Assembly: GCA_014379045.1 (NCBI GenBank)
Contig: JACMMK010000461.1
Coordinates: forward strand, 1 to 8,556
Direction of reading: 5' to 3'
DNA from: Burkholderiales bacterium
GTDB taxonomy: Bacteria > Pseudomonadota > Gammaproteobacteria > Burkholderiales > CAIKXV01
Length of the DNA stretch: 8,556 bases
In this document: piece after piece, positions 1 through 6,400 of the stretch
How the letters are laid out: every line of letters begins with the position of its first letter
How positions within the stretch are numbered: the first letter of the stretch is position 1
Notes under the pieces: model-generated
Seen by the model: the letters and a program-made list of their open reading frames with translations, nothing else
The model's database searches: none
Told to the model about the DNA's origin: nothing
Program-made: the position numbers and the translations under genes

Positions 1-123
1 GCCCGCGAGCGTCACGCCGATGGTGTCGAGCAGCGCGACCTTCGCCCAGTGCACCGCTGCATCGGGCAGGTCGTCGAAACGCAATGCGCTCGCGCGCCTT
101 CCTAGTTCCGCTGCGATCTGCAC
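1..123 (-). CDS. MmgE/PrpD family protein, N-terminal fragment cut by the window edge
   Basis: Only the first 41 codons are visible and the gene continues past the left edge. The translation reads VQIAAELGRRAS..., then RFDDLPDAAVHWAK, then LLDTIGVTLAG. The segment 'AK..LLDTIGVTLAG' is the typical N-terminal signature of the MmgE/PrpD family. That family includes 2-methylcitrate dehydratase and many uncharacterised members that probably act as dehydratases or isomerases on tricarboxylic-type acids in the cytoplasm. I chose the GTG at 121-123 because a strong AGGGGAGGG ribosome binding site lies 6 bases upstream and the reading frame has no nearer ATG. It starts 16 bases after the stop of the Bug/TctC receptor gene, so the two are probably co-transcribed. 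That suggests the enzyme acts on a substrate related to the receptor's ligand. The exact substrate cannot be told from this fragment. Confidence 0.8.
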   Translation of the reverse strand, partial: MQIAAELGRRASALRFDDLPDAAVHWAKVALLDTIGVTLAG

Positions 124-129
124 GATGCG

Positions 130-138
130 CCCTCCCCT
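130..138 (-). promoter_or_regulatory. Ribosome binding site of the MmgE/PrpD gene
   Basis: Read on the minus strand this is AGGGGAGGG, a strong Shine-Dalgarno sequence 6 bases before the GTG at 121-123. It decides the start of the partial gene and lies just downstream of the receptor gene's TGA (140-142), as expected inside an operon. Confidence 0.7.
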
Positions 139-139
139 G

Positions 140-1120
140 TCATTCCGCCTTGATCCCGGCCTGCTCGATCACCACGCGCCAGCGCGCGATCTCCGAGCGG
201 ATGTGCGCACCGAACTCGGCCGGTGTGCTGCCGACCGGCTCGGAACCGTCGGCGGCAAGGCGGTCGACGATCTCGGGCAGCTGCAGGATCCGCACCATCT
301 CGCCATGCAATCGGTCGATGATCGGACGCGGCGTCTTCGCCGGCGCGAGGAAACCGTACCAGCCCGCGACGACGTAGTTCGGCAGACCTGCCTCGATCAT
401 CGTCGGCACATCGGGCAGCGCGCGCGAGCGCTTCGTCGTGGTCACGGCGAGCGCACGAAGTTTGCCGGCGCGAATCTGCGCACTCGATTGCAGGATCGTC
501 GAGAACAGCATCTGGATCTGCCCACCCATCACGTCCGCCATGGCCGGCGCACCGCCGCGATACGGGACGTGCGTGAGTTGAATGCCGGCCTGCGCCGCGA
601 GCATGGCGCCGGCGAGATGGCTGAAGCCGCCCAGGCCGGAAGAGCCGAAATTGATCGTGCCCGGTTTCGCACGGGCAAGTGCCACGAGTTCCTTCAACGA
701 CTGCGCCGGCACCGACGGATGCACGATCAACGCGTACGGCTGCGTAGTCGCCTGCGTGATCGGGGCAAGATCGCGCAGCAGATCGTAGGACAGCTTCGGA
801 TACAGCGTCGAATTGACCGAATGGCTCGACGTGATCATGCACAACGTGTAGCCGTCGGCGGGGGATTTGACCGCCACCTCGACCGCGATCGTGCCGTTCG
901 CACCCGGCCGATTGTCGACGAGCACCGACTGGTTCCAGGCTTCGGCCATTTTCTGCGCGACCGCGCGCCCGGTGATGTCGGTACCGCCGCCAGCTGCGAA
1001 CGGGATGATCAGGCGGATCGGCTTGGAAGGATAGACTTGCGCGTGCGCGCCGGCCGCCAGACCGAGCAGGCCCACCCACATCGCGCACGCGGGGCGCCAT
1101 CGAGAAAGCTGCGTCAGCAC
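140..1120 (-). CDS. Tripartite tricarboxylate transporter substrate-binding protein (Bug/TctC family)
   Basis: This is a predicted periplasmic receptor of 326 residues, the usual length for the Bug/TctC family, whose members bind carboxylated solutes such as citrate or other organic acids. Family marks are the mature N-terminus 'YPSKPIRLIIPFAAGGGTDI', then 'VDNRPGANG', 'KSPADGYTL', 'THVPYRGG', 'GKLRALAVTT' and 'DVPTMIEAGLP'. An in-frame upstream ATG at 1165 exists, but the GTG at 1118-1120 is preceded by a perfect AGGAGG. It also gives a normal signal peptide: a short basic start, a hydrophobic stretch around MWVGLLGLAAG, and a likely cut after AHA before QVYPSKP. I therefore prefer the GTG. 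The gene is followed after 16 bases by an MmgE/PrpD gene. No TctA/TctB membrane subunit is visible, which is common because many Bug receptors are encoded apart from permeases. The ligand is unknown. Confidence 0.92.
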   Translation of the reverse strand: MLTQLSRWRPACAMWVGLLGLAAGAHAQVYPSKPIRLIIPFAAGGGTDITGRAVAQKMAEAWNQSVLVDNRPGANGTIAVEVAVKSPADGYTLCMITSSHSVNSTLYPKLSYDLLRDLAPITQATTQPYALIVHPSVPAQSLKELVALARAKPGTINFGSSGLGGFSHLAGAMLAAQAGIQLTHVPYRGGAPAMADVMGGQIQMLFSTILQSSAQIRAGKLRALAVTTTKRSRALPDVPTMIEAGLPNYVVAGWYGFLAPAKTPRPIIDRLHGEMVRILQLPEIVDRLAADGSEPVGSTPAEFGAHIRSEIARWRVVIEQAGIKAE

Positions 1121-1124
1121 AAAA

Positions 1125-1130
1125 CCTCCT
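1125..1130 (-). promoter_or_regulatory. Ribosome binding site deciding the GTG start of the Bug/TctC gene
   Basis: The minus strand reads AGGAGG, then TTTT, then GTG (1118-1120). This perfect Shine-Dalgarno match supports the GTG over the in-frame ATG at 1165, from which the protein would begin with 15 extra residues ahead of the signal peptide. Confidence 0.75.
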
Positions 1131-1232
1131 GCCGGGTCGATCGCCAGGCACCCTCGACTGGGCACTTTTCCAATTGATGGCGTGCGGCCCTGTCATTCAT
1201 CGGCACCGCCGCCGTCCGGACCCTTTTCTGCC

Positions 1233-1261
1233 AGTGTAGCAGCGGTCGATTGCTTTTCGAA
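1233..1261 (-). promoter_or_regulatory. Possible sigma70-type promoter for the Bug/TctC - MmgE/PrpD unit
   Basis: On the minus strand a -10-like TACACT (1233-1238, 4 of 6 consensus bases) is preceded by a 17-base spacer and a weak -35-like TTCGAA (1256-1261, 3 of 6). It would give a leader of about 105 bases before the GTG at 1120. The match is weak and based on reading by eye. No clearly better candidate is seen in the gap. Confidence 0.25.
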
Positions 1262-1369
1262 GGTGGGAGGATGTGCATTTCACGCGGCTGCGCGCTGTCC
1301 GGCGAATGGGGCGCATACTGGAATATGGTCGCGAACATGCTGCGTTTCTTGCCCGGCAGTGCGGCCGCC

Positions 1370-1374
1370 GAGGA
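1370..1374 (+). promoter_or_regulatory. Ribosome binding site supporting the kaiC start at 1379
   Basis: GAGGA lies 4 bases before the ATG at 1379-1381. The upstream in-frame ATGs at 1325 and 1337 have no comparable site. The ATG at 1271 has GGGAGG directly abutting it, with no spacer. The 1379 start also gives the normal short N-terminus before the first KaiC domain. Confidence 0.55.
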
Positions 1375-1378
1375 ACTC

Positions 1379-3124
1379 ATGGCAGGCAACGACGGCCAGC
1401 GCAGCGGTGAAATCACCAAAGCGCCGACCGGTATAGAAGGCCTGGACGAAGCGACGCGCGGGGGAATACCGCAGGGCCGCACTACGCTCGTCGAGGGTGG
1501 CCCCGGCGCGGGCAAGACCGTACTCGTATTGCAGTCGCTGGTGCACGCGGCGCGCGATCTGAACGAACCCGGCATCTTCGTCGCGTTCGAGGAGCATTCG
1601 ACTCAGATCGAGGTGAACGCGGCAGGTTTCGGCTGGGACCTGCCCACCCTTCGGCGAAAGCATCTGTTCTTCATCGATGCGCAGCCAAAGTCCGACCTGA
1701 TTCAATCCGGGGACTTTGATCTGCGTGGGCTGCTGGCCGCACTCGACGCGACAATCGACCGGTCGAAGGCACGACGCATCGCGTTCGACTCGATCGACGT
1801 CGTCCTGGCACTGCTCGGCGACGCGGCATCCGAACGGCGCGAGATATATCGATTGCACGAATGGTTGTTGGCGCGCTCGCTCACTGCGGTGATCACGTCG
1901 AAGTCAGGCCCCGACCGCGCGGGCCGCCAGCCCATCGCCTTCATGCAGTTCATGGTCGACTGTGCGCTGAGTCTCGAGCATCGGGTCGTGCAGACGGTGT
2001 CGCAGCGCAGCCTGCGCGTGCTCAAGTATCGCGGCACCGAATTCAACGAGAACGAGGTGCCGTTCTCGATCGGACCGGGCGGATTCGATGTCGCGTCGAT
2101 GCAGATCAACGCCCAACCCCGTGCGCCGGTCGGTCACGAGCGACTGTCGAGCGGTGTGCCGCGCCTCGATGCGATGCTGGGCGGCGGATACTTTCGCGGC
2201 GCGAGCATTCTGGTGACCGGTGCCCCCGGCACGGCGAAATCGAGCCTGTGCGCCGCCTTCGCCGACGCGGCCTGCCGGCGCGGCGAAGCAACGCTGCTGG
2301 TGAGCTTCGACTCCGACGCGAGCGAGATCGTGCGCAACACCGGCTCGATCGGCATCCGGCTGGACCGGCACCTCACGCGCGGCAGGCGCGCGGGCCTGCT
2401 GCAGATCGCCTATGCCCGCGCCGTGATCGGCAGCGCCGAGACGCACCTCACACGAATCATAGAAATCGCGCGCACCCATCGCGCACGCTGCATGGTGATC
2501 GATCCAGTCTCGGCGCTGAGCCAGGCCGGCAATTCAGCCACCGGGCATGGAGTCGCCGAACGATTGATCGACTGGGCCAAGGACCACGGTATCACCCTTC
2601 TGTGCAGCAGCCTGCTCGCGGCTGCGGCACCCGATGTGGAAGGGACGTCGCTGCGCATCTCGACGATCGCCGACACGTGGGTTCATCTCCACTATCTGGT
2701 GCGCGGGGGCGAGCGCAACCGCGGCCTGTCGATCGTCAAGTCACGCGGCACGGCACACTCGAACCAGGTGCGCGAGTTGTTGCTGAGCGAGCGCGGCATC
2801 ACCTTGGCCGACGCCTATATCGCCGGCGGCGAAGTGTTGATGGGCACATTGCGATGGGAGCGCGAGCAGGCCGACGAAACAGCGCGTCGGGAGGTGGATC
2901 TCGCCGAGCGGGACAGTCGCCGGAATCTGCTGAGCGAAGAGGCCGATCTCGTCGTCCGGCTCGCCGATCTGCAGATCCAGCTCGATTCGAAGCGCGCGAA
3001 ACTCGACGCGCTGGGGCGGGCCGTGACCTTGCGCCGCGATCAGGCGGCGACACGAAAGTCGGGACGGCAATCGCGACGCGGCGCCGATGCGGATTCTCCG
3101 AAGCCCCGGCACGTAGCGCGCTGA
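1379..3124 (+). CDS. kaiC: KaiC-like double-domain RecA-fold ATPase/autokinase
   Basis: The product has 581 residues and two tandem KaiC domains, so it is a full-length KaiC homologue, longer than the roughly 519-residue cyanobacterial protein. Domain CI (about 11-240) opens with 'KAPTGIEGLDEATRGGIP'. It has Walker A GGPGAGKT (40-47), the catalytic glutamate pair in FEE (E71, E72) and Walker B with D137 in FDSID. Domain CII (about 252-490) opens with 'RLSSGVPRLDAMLGGGYF'. Its Walker A is GAPGTAKS (281-288), with Ala for the usual second Gly, and its Walker B has D375. The glutamate pair position of CII reads D311-S312. The autophosphorylation segment is kept as T423-S-L-R-I-S428-T429, which aligns with T426, S431 and T432 of Synechococcus KaiC. 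A charged, probably helical tail (about 493-565) follows. KaiC proteins form ATP-dependent hexamers. The gene is followed by kaiB and a histidine kinase in tight spacing. The start is inferred from the GAGGA site. An ATG at 1325 or 1337 is possible. Confidence 0.93.
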   Translation: MAGNDGQRSGEITKAPTGIEGLDEATRGGIPQGRTTLVEGGPGAGKTVLVLQSLVHAARDLNEPGIFVAFEEHSTQIEVNAAGFGWDLPTLRRKHLFFIDAQPKSDLIQSGDFDLRGLLAALDATIDRSKARRIAFDSIDVVLALLGDAASERREIYRLHEWLLARSLTAVITSKSGPDRAGRQPIAFMQFMVDCALSLEHRVVQTVSQRSLRVLKYRGTEFNENEVPFSIGPGGFDVASMQINAQPRAPVGHERLSSGVPRLDAMLGGGYFRGASILVTGAPGTAKSSLCAAFADAACRRGEATLLVSFDSDASEIVRNTGSIGIRLDRHLTRGRRAGLLQIAYARAVIGSAETHLTRIIEIARTHRARCMVIDPVSALSQAGNSATGHGVAERLIDWAKDHGITLLCSSLLAAAAPDVEGTSLRISTIADTWVHLHYLVRGGERNRGLSIVKSRGTAHSNQVRELLLSERGITLADAYIAGGEVLMGTLRWEREQADETARREVDLAERDSRRNLLSEEADLVVRLADLQIQLDSKRAKLDALGRAVTLRRDQAATRKSGRQSRRGADADSPKPRHVAR

Positions 3125-3127
3125 GGA
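3123..3127 (+). promoter_or_regulatory. Ribosome binding site of kaiB overlapping the kaiC stop
   Basis: GAGGA begins inside the kaiC TGA (3122-3124) and lies 7 bases before the GTG at 3135. An ATG at 3130 is nearer but reads only three codons before a stop. The layout suggests translational coupling of kaiB to kaiC. Confidence 0.7.
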
Positions 3128-3134
3128 CGATGGC

Positions 3135-3404
3135 GTGCTGAAACTACGGCTCTATATTGCCGGCGATGCACCGAACTCGCTGCGCGCACTCGCCAACCTG
3201 AAAGCGTTGTGCCGGGATTCGCTGGCGAGTGTTCACGAACTCGAGATCGTCGACGTGCTGCGGGATCCACAGCGTGCCCTCGCCGACGGCGTGTTCCTCA
3301 CGCCGACGCTGGTCAAGTTCGCGCCTGCACCGGAGCGCCGAATCGTCGGCAGTCTCAGCGATCTGCCCCCGGTGCTGGATGCGCTCGGACTGACGGGCGC
3401 ATGA
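3135..3404 (+). CDS. kaiB: KaiB-like protein, circadian clock KaiB family
   Basis: This is an 89-residue protein with the KaiB signature throughout: 'LKLRLYIAGDAPNSLRALAN' near the start, VDVLRDP (39-45), TPTLVK (56-61) and RRIVGSLSD (68-76). KaiB adopts a thioredoxin-like fold when it binds the KaiC CI ring. The cyanobacterial protein switches to that form from a different ground-state fold. Whether this one switches folds cannot be read from sequence. It is somewhat shorter than the cyanobacterial protein (about 102 residues) and lacks the acidic C-terminal tail, ending soon after LPPVLDALGL. The start is GTG with a GAGGA site. The gene begins 10 bases after kaiC and ends 4 bases before the kinase gene, so the three are almost certainly one transcript. 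Its likely partner is the KaiC encoded just upstream. Confidence 0.94.
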   Translation: MLKLRLYIAGDAPNSLRALANLKALCRDSLASVHELEIVDVLRDPQRALADGVFLTPTLVKFAPAPERRIVGSLSDLPPVLDALGLTGA

Positions 3405-3408
3405 CGCC

Positions 3409-6400
3409 ATGACCCCCCTGCCCCCTGTGCCCGAGAATAGCGGCGCCGTCGATATCGCGGCGCTCATCCGGCAGCTTCAGGACATCGAGCAGACTCTGCA
3501 GACGCTGAGCGCGGGTGAGGTCGACGCGGTCGTCGCGCCGGCGGGCCACACCTACCTCCTTCAGCGCGCGCAGCAACACCTGCTGCACAGCGAAAGCGAG
3601 CAGCGACGCGTCGCCGCCCAGCAGACCGCGGTGCTGGACGCACTGCGCGCGCATGTAGCGCTGCTCGATGCACGCGGCGCGATCGTCTCGGTGAACGCAT
3701 CATGGCGCAGGTTCGCCCTGTCGAACGGATTGCAGTCGCCAGAATTCGGCATCGGTCAGCGCTATCCCGAGCTATGCGAGGCGGTGACCGGTGCCGACGT
3801 GGACGATGCGCGGCGGGTTGCGGCCGGGGTGCGCGGCGTGTTGCAGGGCGACCTGGAAGAATTCTCTTTCGAGTACCCGTGTCACGCGCCGAGCGTGCAA
3901 CGATGGTATCGGATGATCGTGACACCGCTGCGCCCCGACGATGCACCGAACGGGCTCACGGTCGACGCCACCGCCGACCAAGCAGTCGAAGGCGCCGTGG
4001 CCGGCGCGAACGACTCAGGCACGCCCATCGCCTCAACCGCGCGCGCGCCCGATGGTGCCGTCGTCATGCACATCGACATCAGCGAGCGCAAGCGCGCCGA
4101 GGAGGCGATGCGACGCTCCACCGAACTGCTGCACGCGGTCGCCAACGGGACCCCCGATGCCGTGTTCGTCAAGGGTCGGCACGGCGGCTACCTGATGTGC
4201 AACGCGGCCACCGCACGCTTCATCGGCCGCCCCGCGGAGCAAGTGATCGGGCGCGATGACTCCGTGTTGTTCGGCGCCGAGGATGCGCGCGCGATCATGG
4301 CCAGCGACCGCGCCGTGCTCGAATCGGGCCTCGCGCAAACGAACGAGGAAGTGGTGACCGTGGCGGACGGCACGACCCGGACGTTCCTGTCGATCAAGGC
4401 GCCCTATCTCGACGCAGAGGGCGCAGTGATCGGCCTGGTCGGAATCTCGCGCGATATCACCTCCCGCAAGCTGGTCGAGTCGGAACGCGACCGCGAACGG
4501 CAGTTGCTGCGCACCTTGATCGACGCGCTGCCCGACGTCGTCTATTCGAAGGACGCCGCGGGGCGGTTTGTCGTGTGCAATCGCGCGACGCTCGCACTCT
4601 ACGGCTGCGAACACGAGCATCAACTGATCGGCAAGACGGTAGCGGACGTTCTGCCCGCAGAAGAGGCGGCGCTGGTGCAGGCCGATGACCTGCGCGTGCT
4701 GGTCGGCGTGCCCGTGGTCGATCGCGACGAACGCAGCGTCGACCGCGACGGTGCGCCGCAATGGCACCGCACGATCAAGGTTCCGCTGCGCGGTGCCGCG
4801 GACGCAGTCGTCGGCTTCGTCGGGATCAGCCGCGACATCACCGAACGCAGGCGGGCACAGCGTGAAGCGCGCGAACTCGTAGAGCGGTTGGGCAGTACCC
4901 TCGAAAGCCTCACCGACGGTTTTTGCACCGTCGATTTCGACTGGCGAATCGACTTCGTCAACCGCCGCGCGGAGCGCATGCTCAGGCGCCGCCGCAGCCA
5001 GCTGCTCGGTAGAATCCTCTGGGATGCATTGCCCGAACTCTGTGGCACGACGTTCGAGGACGGGCTCCGGCAGGCGATGACCGCCCGCGCGCTGGTGGAA
5101 CTGGTCGGCCAGATCGCGCCGGTCGACCGCTGGTATGAGGTCAGGATCGATCCGACCCGGCGCGGCCTCGCGGTGTACATGCGGGATGCGACCGAGCAGC
5201 ACCGGCTGGCGGCGCAACTCGATGCCGAGCACTTGCGCCTGGTGGCGGCACAGGCAGTGGCCAAGATCGGCAGCTGGGCCACCGATCTGGCGACCTGGGA
5301 GGTTGAATGGTCCGACGAGACCTATCGGATCTTCCAGGCCGAGCGCGAAGGGTTTACCCCGACCCACCAGAATTTTCTCGATCGTGTGCATCCCGACGAT
5401 CGGGCGTACGTCGACGCGACGTTCGAACGATCACTCGGAGAACGCACGACACAGGTCATCGAGCATCGCTTGCTGCTCCCCGACGGCATCGTGAAGTTCA
5501 TCGAGGAGCGCTGGCAGGTGCTCGCCGACGCGCACGGCACACCGATCCGCGCACTGGGCACATGTCAGGACATCACCGAGCGCAAACGCAGCGACAACGA
5601 CATTCGCCAGAGTCAGGCACTGCTGAGCATGGCGGGCCGCCTCGCCCGGATCGGCGCATGGTCGCTCGACCTCGCGCGCAATCGCGTGATCTGGTCGGAC
5701 GAAGTCTGTGCGATCCACGACGTCCCACCGGGCACGTCCCCGGGCGTCGAAGAGGCCCTCGCGTTTTATGCGCCAGCGGGTGCCGAAGCCATCCGGGCGG
5801 CCTGCCAGGCTTGTGCGCGGCACGGCACTCCTTTCGATCTCGAACTGGAGATCGTCACCGCGCGCGACCGTCGCGTATGGGTACGAGCCATCGGCGAAGC
5901 GGTCATCGAGCACGGTCGCTCGATCCGGGGCATTCAAGGTGCATTCCAGGACATCTCCGATCGGTTGCGGGCCGAACACGAGACGCGTCGGCTCGCGGTA
6001 CGCCTGAAAAATACGGTCGAAAGTATTACCCACGGCTTCTATACCGTAGATAGCGAATGGCGCTTCACTTACGCCAATGGCGAGGCCGAGCAGCTGTTCA
6101 AGCGGCCGCGCGTCGATCTGGTCGGTCGCGTCATATGGGAAGAGTTTCCGGCGCTGATCGGCACCGAGTTCGAGCACGGATGTCGCAGGGCCGCCGACTC
6201 GAAGAGCGCAGTCACGCTCGAAACGATCTTTGGGCTCGGACATTCCTGGTTGCGCGTCAACGCCTACCCGTCGGACGAGGGTCTGGCGATCTACTTCCGC
6301 AGTACAGCGGCCGAGCGGACTGCCCGGCAGCAGCTCGAGCTGCTCGAGGCAAGCGTCTCGCAACTCAACGATATCGTGGTGATCACCGAGGCGGCCCCGC

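Larger units (their letters stand above)
1121..1378. other. Divergent intergenic region between the Bug/TctC gene and kaiC
   Basis: About 258 bases separate the two divergent start codons and should carry promoters for both units. On the plus strand the kaiC frame is open from a TTG at 1250, with further in-frame ATGs at 1271, 1325 and 1337, so part of this region could be coding if kaiC starts earlier. A weak plus-strand pair, TTGCTT (1250-1255) with TGCATT (1273-1278), is the best sigma70-like candidate seen, and I do not call it as a promoter. No obvious terminator, tRNA or long inverted repeat is seen. Confidence 0.5.

Noticed and set aside
1140..1165. Upstream ATG at 1165 as the start of the Bug/TctC gene
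   Set aside because: It has no clear ribosome binding site and would add 15 residues before the signal peptide. The GTG at 1120 has a perfect AGGAGG just upstream.
20..1177. Plus-strand open frame of 385 codons over the Bug/TctC gene
   Set aside because: The opposite strand encodes a clear periplasmic receptor with signal peptide and ribosome binding site. The plus-strand product looks like antisense noise.
1861..3141. Plus-strand open frame of 426 codons overlapping kaiC in another frame
   Set aside because: It lies within the kaiC coding region, whose frame carries both Walker motifs. The alternative product is Arg-rich and lacks any recognisable motif.
3130..3141. ATG at 3130 as the kaiB start
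   Set aside because: It reads Met-Ala-Cys and then a stop. The KaiB frame begins at the GTG at 3135.
4033..5391. Minus-strand open frame of 452 codons opposite the N-terminal PAS domains
   Set aside because: It is a shadow of the kinase gene, with no family features and composition typical of antisense frames.
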